From contig NZ_JAGGPH010000003.1 of the NCBI RefSeq assembly GCF_018613895.1, forward strand, positions 62,001 through 126,000: a stretch of 64,000 nucleotides of DNA, in the 5' to 3' direction. Source of the stretch: Curtobacterium sp. ISL-83 (GTDB lineage Bacteria; Actinomycetota; Actinomycetes; Actinomycetales; Microbacteriaceae). A model generated the notes under the pieces. The model was not told the DNA's origin. It saw only the letters and a program-made list of their open reading frames with translations, and searched no databases. Positions 24,008-32,969 of the stretch are shown one piece after another. Positions within the stretch are counted from its first letter, which is position 1. Every line of letters begins with the position of its first letter. Both the position numbers and the translations under genes were made by a program.

Positions 24008-24163
24008 TCAGTGGCGCCGCGGGTCCCGCGCGGTGTCGGTGAAGAAGTCCTCGTAGAGTCCGGTGCCGTCCTGCAGCTCACCGAACTTCCACTGCTTGCG
24101 CATCCGACGGAACGTCTCGATGCGCACCGGGTCGATGCCCGGTTGCGATTCGTACTGGCCCAT
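24008..24163 (-). CDS. 51-residue conserved-looking hypothetical protein
   Basis: MGQYESQPGIDPVRIETFRRM... is a 51-residue, mixed-charge, aromatic-rich protein (KQWKFGE, LYEDFF) with no signal or membrane segment. ATG 24163 follows the excellent Shine-Dalgarno GGGGAGGAACC, which is the main evidence for this short gene and for rejecting the longer in-frame extension. I do not recognise a family. It may be transcribed from the region around 24246. Confidence 0.65.
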   Translation of the reverse strand: MGQYESQPGIDPVRIETFRRMRKQWKFGELQDGTGLYEDFFTDTARDPRRH

Positions 24164-24245
24164 GGGTTCCTCCCCGTGCTCCGGCCCCCGATCGGGGGTG
24201 TTCGGGGTCGACGCTACGGACGGGACGGGTCGGCGTCCGGCAAGA

Positions 24246-24264
24246 TAGGTAGGGAAGTTACCTA
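24246..24264. promoter_or_regulatory. AT-rich inverted repeat before the 51-residue gene
   Basis: taggta (24246-24251) and tacctA (24259-24264) pair with a 7-base spacer. The overlapping agtta-cc-taact is a second small palindrome. It lies 83 bases upstream of the 51-residue gene and just beyond the 3' end of the MarR gene. It may be a MarR-type operator/promoter. Confidence 0.4.
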
Positions 24265-24320
24265 ACTGCGCTTGTTGGACAAACCGCCGGAGGGTGCGCC
24301 CGCCCGCCCGTAGCCTGCCG

Positions 24321-24767
24321 TCAGGAGTTGGGGGCGCCGTAGTCGAGGGCCGCGATGACGCGGTCGATGACACGGACGTACTTCACTCGTTCGCGCTCGG
24401 AGAAGGAGGACAACAGCTCGTGCAGATGCTCGGTGGTGCTGTCCATCGCGGCGGCGTAGTCGCGGCGGGTGTCCTCGCTCAGCTCGATGAAGCGGCTGCG
24501 TCCGTCGTCGGGGTTCGGGACGCGACAGAGGTGTCCGGCTCGCTCCAGGCGGTCGACGGTCCCGGTCACGGCCGGTCCGCTCAGTCCGAGGTGCGTCGCG
24601 AGGTCCTTCACCCGGACCTGGCGTTCGGTGGCCTCGGCCCGCGCCACGAACTGCAGCACGGTGAGGTCCGCGCCCGTGACACCGAGGCGGTCGCGCAGAC
24701 GGTGTCGGAGCGCGCTCATGGCCGTCTCCAGGCGGGTCAGCGCCGCGGTCAGGTCGATCTCGCTCAT
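24321..24767 (-). CDS. MarR family transcriptional regulator
   Basis: This 148-residue winged-helix protein has LTVLQFVARAEATERQVRVKDLATHLGLSGPAVTGTVDRLERAG and the wing VPNPDDGRSRFIELSEDTR. MarR proteins are dimeric repressors responding to small molecules. ATG 24767 was chosen on family length. It is divergent from the AraC gene. Its target may be either neighbour. Confidence 0.9.
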   Translation of the reverse strand: MSEIDLTAALTRLETAMSALRHRLRDRLGVTGADLTVLQFVARAEATERQVRVKDLATHLGLSGPAVTGTVDRLERAGHLCRVPNPDDGRSRFIELSEDTRRDYAAAMDSTTEHLHELLSSFSERERVKYVRVIDRVIAALDYGAPNS

Positions 24768-24840
24768 TCGGTCGCCCCCTCGGTGCGCCTCGACTCGGGC
24801 AAACCCTACGCTGCCGTCATCCCTCAACCGTATCCACATA

Positions 24841-24856
24841 ACGAACGGGTGTTCGT
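24841..24856. promoter_or_regulatory. Palindrome between MarR and AraC genes
   Basis: acgaac-gggt-gttcgt, 6-base perfect arms, lies 33 bases before the AraC start in the divergent promoter region. It is a candidate operator for MarR or for AraC autoregulation. Confidence 0.5.
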
Positions 24857-24888
24857 CATCCGGACAACCGGGCGGAAGGCCGCGTCCC

Positions 24889-25869
24889 GTGGCTGAGACG
24901 ATCCCGTTCCCCGCCCAAGCCGACGATGTCGAGCCGGTCCGCTTCGAGTACGCCGGCGCCGACCCGGACGGTGCGGTCCGTGACCTCGGCGGGGTGTACG
25001 ACGGTCGCCACCTCCTGGCGCGTCGGACCGCTGCCGAGTTCGGGTACCGGTACACGGCCATCGGCGACACCGACCTGACGATCCGGCGCTCCCAGATGCA
25101 CGGGTTGATGCGTGGGGTGGTGCCGCCGAGCGACGACCACGTCGTGACGTGGATGACCGACGGTTCGGGGGACTTCGACGTCGACGGGATCCGCGTCGAC
25201 CTGCCGGTCGACGAGCCGATGCTCGTGCCGGCCGGCTGCGAGGTCGTCTTCGCCGTGACCGATTCCGACCAGCGCTTCGTCCACCTGGACCGGGACTTCG
25301 TGCAGCGCATCGCGGCCGTCCGGTTCGCGCTCGACGACCGACCCCTGCGCTTCGACCCGCGCCGCGCGCCCGTGCCCGAGGCGCTCCGGCCGTGGCAGGG
25401 AGCCCTGGCCGCCCTGACCCGCGCGCTGCGGTCGGCCGGCCCCGAGTCCGCCGAGTGGGACGCTGCCAAGACGGCTGCCGTGCAGGTGTTCCTCGACATG
25501 TTCCCGCCGCAGCTCGACCGGCTGCCGGCCGTGCTCGGGCTGGCGAAGAACGCTCGTCTCCGCGCGGCGGTCGAGCACGTGCACGCGCACGCTGCCGAGG
25601 ACGTCACCGTCGCGGAGCTGTCCGCGGTCGCCGGGCTGAGCGTCCGGTCGGTGCAGGAGTCGTTCCGGCGGGTCTTCGACGTCTCGCCGCTGACCTACCT
25701 GCGACAGGTCCGGTTGGACCGGGTCCGCGACGAGCTCCTCATGCTCGACCCGTCCGCCGGGGCCGTCGGCGACGTCGCCCGACGGTGGGGCTTCGCGCAC
25801 CTCGGTCGGTTCTCGGCGGCGTACCACGAGCGGTTCGGGGAGTACCCGAAGCAGACGCTGCGGCGCTGA
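24889..25869 (+). CDS. AraC family transcriptional regulator
   Basis: This 326-residue protein has an N-terminal cupin-like ligand domain (about 1-190, with GSGDFDVDGIRVDLPVDEP and LVPAGCEVVFAV) and a C-terminal double HTH (VTVAELSAVAGLSVRSVQESFRRVFDVSPLTYLRQVRLDRVRDEL, then VARRWGFAHLGRFSAAYHERFGEYP). GTG 24889 follows GGAAGG; the reading frame further upstream lacks protein character. It lies divergent from MarR and is followed by palindrome F. No obvious target operon is adjacent. Confidence 0.9.
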   Translation: MAETIPFPAQADDVEPVRFEYAGADPDGAVRDLGGVYDGRHLLARRTAAEFGYRYTAIGDTDLTIRRSQMHGLMRGVVPPSDDHVVTWMTDGSGDFDVDGIRVDLPVDEPMLVPAGCEVVFAVTDSDQRFVHLDRDFVQRIAAVRFALDDRPLRFDPRRAPVPEALRPWQGALAALTRALRSAGPESAEWDAAKTAAVQVFLDMFPPQLDRLPAVLGLAKNARLRAAVEHVHAHAAEDVTVAELSAVAGLSVRSVQESFRRVFDVSPLTYLRQVRLDRVRDELLMLDPSAGAVGDVARRWGFAHLGRFSAAYHERFGEYPKQTLRR

Positions 25870-25898
25870 CGGGCTGGTCGGGCCGGCCACGAGTCGGA

Positions 25899-25934
25899 CG
25901 GGAGGCTCGGAACGCCGCCGTCACGCGCCTCCCG
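25899..25934. terminator. Intergenic palindrome, copy F, degenerate
   Basis: cgggaggc (25899-25906) and gcctcccg (25927-25934) pair perfectly over 8 bases; the outer ggac on the left and gcga on the right no longer match. It lies between the convergent AraC and LacI genes and probably terminates one or both. Confidence 0.5.
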
Positions 25935-25984
25935 GCGATCCATGGCCGAGCCGTGGCCGGGCCGGGGTCGGCCCGGTGGCGCCC

Positions 25985-27025
25985 TCAGCGCCGGGTGTCG
26001 GTGGGCACCACGGCCGTGCTCTGCCGCACGCGGAGCGTCGTGGCGAGCCGCACGTGGGCCGACGTCGGCTCCCCGCGCAGCATGGTCAGGAGCATCGCGA
26101 CGGCCCGGCCGCCGAGCTCGGTGAGCGGCTGCGCCACCGTGGTGAGCGGCGGCGTGGTCATCGAGGCCTGCGGGACGTCGTCGAAGCCGACGACGGACAA
26201 GTCCTCCGGGACGCGGAGGCCGAGTTCGGCCGCGGCACGGAGCACACCGACCGCCGAGGAGTCGTTCGCCGCGAAGACCGCGGTGGGGCGGTCCGGTTCG
26301 GCGAGGAGTGTGCGGGCGACCTCGGCGGACTGGTCCTCCTGGTAGCCACCGGCACGGACCAGGCGCTCGTCGACCGTGATGCCGGCGTCACGCAGGGCCT
26401 GTCGGTACCCGGCCTCGCGGAGTTGGGCGGACGCCAGGTCGGCACGACCGTGCACGTGCGCGATCCGGGTGTGCCCGAGGGCCAACAGGTGCTCGACCGC
26501 GCTGCGGGCCCCGCCCTCGTTGTCGGCGTCGACGGTGGCGTGTCCCTCCGGACCGGTGTGCGGGTCGATGGCGACGACCGGGATCGACGAGCTCGAGAGC
26601 GCGGTGGTCGGGGTGACGACGATCGCGCCGTCGATGAGCGTGCCCGAGAGCCGGGAGAGCGACCGGCGTTCCCAGCCCGGTTGGTCCGCGCCGGTGACCA
26701 GGCCGGCGTAGGCGAGCAGCTCGTAGCCGGTGCCGGAGGCCGCGCGGGAGATGCCGCGGAGGAGCTCGGTCGAGAACGGCTCGAACTCCGGCACGAGGAT
26801 GCCGACGACCCCCGTCCGTGAACTCCGCAGGCTCCTGGCGACCAGGGAGGTCTCGTAGCCGAGTTCGTCCACGACCTGCTGCACGCGGAGCATGGTGGCC
26901 GCCGCGACACCGTCACGGTTGTTGATCACCTTCGACACCGTCGGGATCGAGACACCGGCGGCGCGTGCGACATCGGCGATCGTCACCCGCCCCACGCTGG
27001 GCTGTGATCCGAAGGCCGTCTCCAT
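25985..27025 (-). CDS. LacI family regulator of the second sugar importer
   Basis: This 346-residue repressor has the HTH VTIADVARAAGVSIPTVSKVINNRDGV, the hinge ARSLRSSRTGVVGILVPEFEP and a sensor domain ending in GFDDVPQASMTTPPLTTVAQPLTELG. METAFG at ATG 27025 is the preferred start; GTG 27031, two codons upstream, is possible, and neither has a clear Shine-Dalgarno. It is divergent from the importer with GH3 glycosidase, whose promoter carries matching palindromes. Confidence 0.92.
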   Translation of the reverse strand: METAFGSQPSVGRVTIADVARAAGVSIPTVSKVINNRDGVAAATMLRVQQVVDELGYETSLVARSLRSSRTGVVGILVPEFEPFSTELLRGISRAASGTGYELLAYAGLVTGADQPGWERRSLSRLSGTLIDGAIVVTPTTALSSSSIPVVAIDPHTGPEGHATVDADNEGGARSAVEHLLALGHTRIAHVHGRADLASAQLREAGYRQALRDAGITVDERLVRAGGYQEDQSAEVARTLLAEPDRPTAVFAANDSSAVGVLRAAAELGLRVPEDLSVVGFDDVPQASMTTPPLTTVAQPLTELGGRAVAMLLTMLRGEPTSAHVRLATTLRVRQSTAVVPTDTRR

Positions 27026-27064
27026 GTGCACACCGTACCGCTGGCGCGCGCTCCATCACGAATA

Positions 27065-27114
27065 GAAAACGTTATCGATATCGATTGACAAGCCCCCGGT
27101 CCGCCTGGCACGCT
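27065..27114 (+). promoter_or_regulatory. Promoter with overlapping LacI-type palindromes
   Basis: gaaaacgttatc (27065-27076) is a near-perfect palindrome about AACGTT, and atcgatatcgat (27074-27085) is perfect. A consensus -35 TTGACA starts at 27085, inside the second palindrome, and CACGCT at 27109-27114 is the likely -10 at 18 bases. LacI binding here would block the polymerase. Confidence 0.75.
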
Positions 27115-27169
27115 CTCCGCAGCGGCAGTCGATGTCGCTGAGTCAACGACGACACCGAGGAGTTCCACG

Positions 27170-28471
27170 ATGACGAGGAAGATCCGCGCCGCGACAGCCA
27201 TCGCGCTGATCGGGGCAACCGCGCTGCTGGCCACCGGCTGTTCCGCCGGCGGCAACGGCGCATCAGGAGACGGCAACGGCAAGGTCTCGATGACCTTCTG
27301 GCACAACTCCACCACCGGTCCCGGCAAGGCGTTCTGGGAGACGACGGTCAAGGACTTCGAGAAGCAGCACCCGAACGTCACGATCAAGATCCAGGCGATC
27401 CAGAACGAGGACCTCGACGGCAAGCTGCAGACCGCCCTGAACTCCGGTTCGGCGCCCGACGTGTTCCTGCAGCGCGGCGGCGGCAAGATGAGCGCGATGG
27501 CGAAGGCCGGGCAGCTCATGGACATCAGCGGCTCGATCGGGAAGACCGCGAAGTCCGAGATCAGCGACGGCACCTTCAAGGGCTACCAGCTGGACGGCAA
27601 GACCTACGCGATGCCCGTCGACGTCAACCCCGAGGGCATCTGGTACAGCCAGGACCTCTTCAAGCAGGCCGGCATCCAGGGCACGCCCACCACCATGGAC
27701 GAGCTCAACGCCGACATCGCCAAGCTGAAGGCCGCGAACATCCAGCCCGTCGCCGTCGGCGCGAAGGACGCCTGGCCCGCCGCGCACTGGTACTACAACT
27801 TCGCCCTGCGCGACTGCAGCGAGTCGACCCTGAACCAGGCCGCGAAGACGCTGAAGTTCACGAACAGCTGCTGGAAGCAGGCCGGGCAGGACACGAAGAC
27901 GTTCTTCGACACGAAGCCCTTCAACGACGGCTACCTGACCACTGCCGCACAGCAGGGCGCAGGCAGCTCGGCCGGCCTCATCGCCAACCACAAGGCCGCC
28001 ATGGAGCTCATGGGTGCGTGGGACCCGGGCGTGATCTCGTCCCTGACCCCGAACGCCAAGCAGCTGCCCGACCTCGGCTTCTTCCCGTTCCCGTCGGTCT
28101 CCGGCGGCAAGGGTGACAGCGCCTCCATGATGGGCGCCGTCGACGGCTACTCCTGCTCGGCCAAGGCCCCGCAGAAGGAGTGCACGGAGTTCCTGAACTA
28201 CATGACCGAGCAGCCCGTGCAGGAGGCCTACTACAAGGCCTTCGACGCGATCCCGGCCAACAAGTCCGCGCAGACCGTCGTGACCGAGCCGTACCTGAAG
28301 ACCGTCCTCGCGGCGTACAACAAGGCACCGTTCGTCTCGAACTACCTGGACACCGTGTACGGGCAGAACGTCGGCAACGCGCTCAACACCAGCGTCGTCA
28401 ACCTGCTCGCCGGCAAGGGTTCGGTCTCGGACATCGTGAGCACCGTCAACCAGGCCGCGGCCAAGGGGTAG
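27170..28471 (+). CDS. Extracellular sugar-binding lipoprotein, second ABC importer
   Basis: This 433-residue SBP family 1 protein has signal peptide and lipobox LATGC (Cys24), a Gly/Asn-rich linker and MTFWHNSTTGPGKAFWETTVKDFEKQHPNVTIKIQ, the usual N-lobe start. The later DVFLQRGGG and GVISSLTPNAKQLPDLGFFPFP fit xylo- or cello-oligosaccharide binding proteins, though specificity is inference. ATG 27170 follows GAGGAG. First gene of a four-gene operon. Confidence 0.93.
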   Translation: MTRKIRAATAIALIGATALLATGCSAGGNGASGDGNGKVSMTFWHNSTTGPGKAFWETTVKDFEKQHPNVTIKIQAIQNEDLDGKLQTALNSGSAPDVFLQRGGGKMSAMAKAGQLMDISGSIGKTAKSEISDGTFKGYQLDGKTYAMPVDVNPEGIWYSQDLFKQAGIQGTPTTMDELNADIAKLKAANIQPVAVGAKDAWPAAHWYYNFALRDCSESTLNQAAKTLKFTNSCWKQAGQDTKTFFDTKPFNDGYLTTAAQQGAGSSAGLIANHKAAMELMGAWDPGVISSLTPNAKQLPDLGFFPFPSVSGGKGDSASMMGAVDGYSCSAKAPQKECTEFLNYMTEQPVQEAYYKAFDAIPANKSAQTVVTEPYLKTVLAAYNKAPFVSNYLDTVYGQNVGNALNTSVVNLLAGKGSVSDIVSTVNQAAAKG

Positions 28472-28479
28472 CGGAACCG

Positions 28480-29508
28480 ATGGCCACCTCCCTCGCTCCC
28501 CGTCCGCCCCGCTCGGGCGCGCGGACCGAGTCGGGGACCAGCACGACCGGGGCCGGCGACACCACGTCGCCGGCCCCGGTCCGCCGGTCCCGGACCCGCC
28601 GCATCGACGCCCGCGGTCGCGTCGAGATCGCGCTGCTGGCCGGACCGGCGACGATCATGTTCGTCGCGTTCGTCATCCTGCCCGTGATCCTGGCCGCGTA
28701 CTACGGCTTCTACAAGTGGCAGGGCTACGGTCCGCCGACCGACTTCGTCGGGCTGGGCAACTACAAGATCATCTTCACCGACCCCGACTTCCGCGGCGTG
28801 CTCTGGCACAACGGCATCATCGTCGTCGGGTCGCTCCTGGTGCAGGGCCCGATCGCGATCATCCTCGCCCTGCTCCTCAACCAGCGGATCCGCGGCCGTG
28901 GCCTGATCCGCGTGCTCATCTTCCTGCCGTACGTCATCTCCGAGGTGATCGTCGGCACCGGGTGGAGCCTGATGCTGCAGGGCAACGGTGCGGTCAACGA
29001 CCTGCTCCGCACCGTCGGTCTCGGTGGCCTCCGCACCGACTGGCTGTCGAACCCCGACATCGCGATCTGGACCCTGCTCGGGATCATCTCGTGGAAGTAC
29101 ATCGGCTTCGCGGTCATCCTGTTCCTCGCCGGCCTGCAGAGCATCCCGGACGAGCTCTTCGAGGCGGCGCAGCTCGACGGTGCCAGCTACTGGCAGATCC
29201 AGCGACGGATCACCCTGCCGCTCCTCGGCCCGACCGTCCGCATCTGGGTGTTCCTGTCGATCATCGGCTCGCTGCAGCTGTTCGACCTCGTCTACATCAT
29301 CTGGGGCCAGTACATCGCCTCGACCGCTGGCACCTCGACCATGGCGACGTACATGGTCGCCAACGGCCGGAACTCGGGCAACTACGGGTACGGCAACGCC
29401 GTCGCCGTCGTGATCTTCGTGCTCTCGCTCACGATCGCCCTGGTCTACCAACGCTTCGTCCTGCGCCGTGACACCGCCGGGGCCCTCACCGAGAAGAGCA
29501 GCCGATGA
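28480..29508 (+). CDS. Sugar ABC transporter permease (MalF-type), second importer
   Basis: This 342-residue permease starts at ATG 28480, nine bases after the binding-protein stop. A Ser/Thr/Pro-rich N-terminal tail of about 45 residues precedes six membrane spans. The EAA loop is FEAAQLDGASYWQIQRRITLPLLG. It overlaps the next permease by ATGA. Confidence 0.92.
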   Translation: MATSLAPRPPRSGARTESGTSTTGAGDTTSPAPVRRSRTRRIDARGRVEIALLAGPATIMFVAFVILPVILAAYYGFYKWQGYGPPTDFVGLGNYKIIFTDPDFRGVLWHNGIIVVGSLLVQGPIAIILALLLNQRIRGRGLIRVLIFLPYVISEVIVGTGWSLMLQGNGAVNDLLRTVGLGGLRTDWLSNPDIAIWTLLGIISWKYIGFAVILFLAGLQSIPDELFEAAQLDGASYWQIQRRITLPLLGPTVRIWVFLSIIGSLQLFDLVYIIWGQYIASTAGTSTMATYMVANGRNSGNYGYGNAVAVVIFVLSLTIALVYQRFVLRRDTAGALTEKSSR

Positions 29509-30401
29509 CCGCCACCAGCGTCCGGGCCGCCGCACGCCAGCGTCCCCCGTCGCGCCGCCGCCCCGCCGACGACGCTCCCTCAACCCGGCCGCAGCGGAAC
29601 CTCGGCACCTACTTCATCGCGCTCGTCTTCATCGCGGTGTGCGTGGCCCCGGTCGCCTACATCGTGATCGGCGGGTTCCGCACGAACTCGCAGATCACGT
29701 CGAGCCCGGCCGGGTTCCCGTCGCCGTGGGACTTCGGCAACTACGCCGCGGTGCTCAGCAGCGGCGTGTTCTGGCAGGAGCTCGGCAACTCCGCGATCGC
29801 CGCCGTCACCACCACGATCGGCGTCGTGGTCCTCGGCCTGATGGTGAGCTTCGTGCTCGCCCGGTACGAGTTCCGCGGCCGCGGTGCGCTCTACAGCCTG
29901 TTCGCCGCCGGTCTGATGTTCCCCATCACCGTCGCGATCACGCCGCTGTACCTCCTGGTGAAGGACCTCGGCCTGACGAACACCCTGGCCGGGGTGATCC
30001 TGCCGCAGATCGCCTTCGCGCTGCCGACGACCGTGATCATCCTGGTGCCGTTCCTCCGCGCGATCCCCGAGGAGCTCGAGGAGGCCGCGTCGATCGACGG
30101 CGCGAGCAAGCTCGGCTTCTTCTTCCGGATGGTCGTGCCGCTGTCGCTGCCGGGCGTGGTCACCACGGGCATCCTCGCCTTCATCGGCAGCTGGAACAGC
30201 TACATCCTGCCGCTGTTCATCCTGAACGACGCGGGGAGCTACACGCTGCCGCTCGGGGTGCAGGCGTTCTCGTCGCAGTACTCGGTGGACACCGCCCGGG
30301 TGCTGGCGTTCACGTCGCTGTCGATGATCCCGGCGCTGATCTTCTTCGCCGTCTTCCAGAAGCGCATCGTCGGAGGTCTCACCGGGGCGGTCAAGGGATG
30401 A
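29505..30401 (+). CDS. Carbohydrate ABC transporter permease (MalG-type), second importer
   Basis: This 298-residue permease has six spans and EAA loop EEAASIDGASKLGFFFRMVVPLSLP. It starts within the previous stop (ATGA) and ends within the next start (ATGA), so all three are translationally coupled. Together with the 28480 permease it forms the membrane channel. No ATPase gene is present in the operon. Confidence 0.92.
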   Translation: MTATSVRAAARQRPPSRRRPADDAPSTRPQRNLGTYFIALVFIAVCVAPVAYIVIGGFRTNSQITSSPAGFPSPWDFGNYAAVLSSGVFWQELGNSAIAAVTTTIGVVVLGLMVSFVLARYEFRGRGALYSLFAAGLMFPITVAITPLYLLVKDLGLTNTLAGVILPQIAFALPTTVIILVPFLRAIPEELEEAASIDGASKLGFFFRMVVPLSLPGVVTTGILAFIGSWNSYILPLFILNDAGSYTLPLGVQAFSSQYSVDTARVLAFTSLSMIPALIFFAVFQKRIVGGLTGAVKG

Positions 30402-32902
30402 CCACCACGCACGCGACCACCGGCGCGACCGCCAGCACCACCACGAACACGACCGGTCCGGACGCGACCACCGGCACGACCGCCACCGGCCTGCCGGACG
30501 CGGCCACGGGCCTCCCGTCCGACCGCGTCACCGCCCTGCTGGCGGAGATGACCCTCGAGGAGAAGACCGCGCAACTGGTCGGCTACTGGCTCGACCAGAA
30601 CGGCGTCGTCGCCCCGATGCAGGGCGAGATGGCCGCGGCCCAGGACGGCGCGAGCCTGACCGAGATCACCCGCGACGGCATCGGCCAGTTCACCCGCGTC
30701 TACGGCACCCGCCCCGTCGAACCCGACGAGCGCGCCGCCTGGCTCTGGGGGGAGCAGCGTCGCCTCAAACGGGAGACGCGGCTCGGGATCCCGGCGCTCG
30801 TGCACGAGGAGTGCCTGACCGGGCTCGCCGCGTGGAAGGCCGCGACGTTCCCGACCCCGCTCGCGTGGGGTGCGGCCTTCGACCCGGAACTCGTCGAACA
30901 GGTCGGAGCGGTCATCGGCCGCTCGATGCGGGAACTCGGCGTGCACCAGGGCCTCGCACCCGTGCTCGACGTCATCCGCGACCCCCGCTGGGGTCGGGTC
31001 GACGAGTGCATCGGCGAGGACCCGTACCTCGTCGGCACGATCGGCACCGCGTACGTCCGCGGCCTGCAGAGCGCGGGCGTCGACGCGACGCTCAAGCACT
31101 TCCTCGGCTACTCGGCATCGGCTGCCGGACGCAACCACGCGCCCGTGCACGCCGGGTCCCGCGAACTGGCGGACGTCTTCCTGCCGCCGTTCGAGATGGC
31201 GCTGCTCGACGGCGGTGCCCGCTCGGTGATGAACTCGTACGCCGAGATCGACGGGGTGCCCGTCGCCGCGAACGCCGCGCTCCTGACCGACCTGCTGCGC
31301 GACCGACTCGGCTTCGACGGCACCGTCGTCGCCGACTACTTCTCGATCGCGTTCCTCGAGGTGATGCACGGCTCAGCCGCGGACCGGGGCGAGGCCGCCG
31401 CCATGGCGCTCGAGGCCGGGATCGACGTCGAACTGCCGACCGGGGACGCGTACCTGGCGCCCCTCGTCGAGCGCGTGCGCGACGGCTCCGTGCCCGAAGC
31501 GCTGGTCGACCGCGCCGTGCTCCGGGTGCTGCGGCAGAAGGAGCGGCTCGGGCTGCTCGACCCCGACGTGTTCGAGGACGAGCCGCCGACCGACGTCGAC
31601 CTGGACTCCCCGGAGCACCAGGACCTGGCACGTCGGCTCGCGGCACGATCGCTCGTGCTGCTGGCGAACGACGGGGTGCTGCCGCTGGCGGGAGCACAGC
31701 AGGACGACGCAGCGCCTGCGTCGGCGTCCGTCGCCGCCCGCCCGCGCGTCGCCGTGATCGGCCCGAACGCCGACCGCGCCGAGGCCCTGCAGGGCTGCTA
31801 CTCCTTCGCGAACCACGTGCTCGCCACGCACCCCGACCTCCCGCTCGGCTTCGCGATCCCCACGGTCCGCGAAGCGCTCGAGCCCCTGACCGACGTCCGC
31901 TACGCCCCCGGCTGCACGGTCACCGGTGACGACCGCTCGGGCTTCGACGCCGCCGTCCGTGCCGCCACCGCCTCCGACGTCGCCGTGGTCGTCGTCGGGG
32001 ACCAGGCCGGGCTCTTCGGGCGCGGCACCGTCGGCGAGGGCAACGACTCGGAGTCCCTCGACCTGCCCGGCGTCCAGCGGGAGCTCGTCGAGGCGGTCGT
32101 CGCGACCGGCACCCCGACCGTGCTCGTGCTGCTGACCGGGCGCCCGTACGCGATCGGGTGGGCGCTCGACGGCGACCAGCCGCGGCCCGCAGCGGTCGTG
32201 CAGGCGTTCTTCCCGGGTGAGGGCGGCGGCCTCGCGATCGCCGACCTGCTCACCGGACGTGCCGACCCGTCGGGACGCCTGCCCGTCTCGATGCCGCGGT
32301 CGGCCGGTGCGCAGCCGTACTCGTACCTGCACCCGCGACTCGGCGGTCCGTCCGACGTCACCGCGACGGACTCCACGCCCGTCCGGCCGTTCGGCTTCGG
32401 GCTCACCTACACGACGTTCGAGCACGCCGACCTCGTCGTCGACGAGTCCGTGACGACCGACGGCACGTTCGAGGCGTCCGTGACGGTCCGCAACACCGGG
32501 ACCCGCGCGGGCGAGGACGTCGTGCAGCTCTACGGACACGACGTCCACGCGTCCGTCACGCGGCCGGTCGTGCAGCTGCTCGGCTACGCGCGGGTGGCGC
32601 TCGCCGCGGGGGAGTCGGTCCGCGTGCGGTTCCGCGTCCCCGTCCAGCGCTTCGCCTTCACCGACCGCGCGATGCGCAAGGTCGTCGAACCGGGGGACGT
32701 GCAGGTGTGGGTCGCGTCCCACGCGGGGGCGTCACGGCCTGGAGGCGCGGTCGACTCCGGTGGGATCGTCGCGTCCGGCGACGGTCCGGCCCGGCACCCC
32801 GTTCCCGGGTCGGCGACGGAGCGGGCGACGCTCCGCGTCACCGGAGCCGTTCACGAGGTCGGGATCGCCGACCCGCGGCTCGTGACCTGGTCGGCGGAGT
32901 GA
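30398..32902 (+). CDS. GH3 beta-glycosidase (beta-glucosidase/beta-xylosidase)
   Basis: This 834-residue enzyme lacks a signal peptide, so it probably cleaves imported oligosaccharides in the cytosol. It has the GH3 N-domain (MTLEEKTAQLVGYW, DPRWGRVDECIGEDPYLVG, LKHFLGYS), with the nucleophile Asp in FDGTVVADYFS, the C-domain (GEGNDSESLDLPGVQRELV) and a C-terminal Fn3-like domain (GTRAGEDVVQLYGHD). The first 45 residues are Thr/Ala-rich and not part of GH3. Near the C-terminus a Gly/Ser-rich stretch (about 778-805) contains an arm of the intergenic repeat motif. Start overlaps the permease stop. Confidence 0.92.
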   Translation: MTTTHATTGATASTTTNTTGPDATTGTTATGLPDAATGLPSDRVTALLAEMTLEEKTAQLVGYWLDQNGVVAPMQGEMAAAQDGASLTEITRDGIGQFTRVYGTRPVEPDERAAWLWGEQRRLKRETRLGIPALVHEECLTGLAAWKAATFPTPLAWGAAFDPELVEQVGAVIGRSMRELGVHQGLAPVLDVIRDPRWGRVDECIGEDPYLVGTIGTAYVRGLQSAGVDATLKHFLGYSASAAGRNHAPVHAGSRELADVFLPPFEMALLDGGARSVMNSYAEIDGVPVAANAALLTDLLRDRLGFDGTVVADYFSIAFLEVMHGSAADRGEAAAMALEAGIDVELPTGDAYLAPLVERVRDGSVPEALVDRAVLRVLRQKERLGLLDPDVFEDEPPTDVDLDSPEHQDLARRLAARSLVLLANDGVLPLAGAQQDDAAPASASVAARPRVAVIGPNADRAEALQGCYSFANHVLATHPDLPLGFAIPTVREALEPLTDVRYAPGCTVTGDDRSGFDAAVRAATASDVAVVVVGDQAGLFGRGTVGEGNDSESLDLPGVQRELVEAVVATGTPTVLVLLTGRPYAIGWALDGDQPRPAAVVQAFFPGEGGGLAIADLLTGRADPSGRLPVSMPRSAGAQPYSYLHPRLGGPSDVTATDSTPVRPFGFGLTYTTFEHADLVVDESVTTDGTFEASVTVRNTGTRAGEDVVQLYGHDVHASVTRPVVQLLGYARVALAAGESVRVRFRVPVQRFAFTDRAMRKVVEPGDVQVWVASHAGASRPGGAVDSGGIVASGDGPARHPVPGSATERATLRVTGAVHEVGIADPRLVTWSAE

Positions 32903-32924
32903 CCCGAAGCCGGTGAGCTCGGCT

Positions 32925-32969
32925 CCGCCGCCGCGCCCGTTCGCGGACTACGCGCGGGGGCGGCGGCGG
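32925..32969. terminator. GC stem-loop between convergent GH3 and reductase genes
   Basis: Arms 32925-32939 and 32955-32969 pair in 14 of 15 positions. The right arm overlaps the last codons of the reductase gene (CGG-rich arginine codons), so part of the match may be compositional. Confidence 0.4.
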
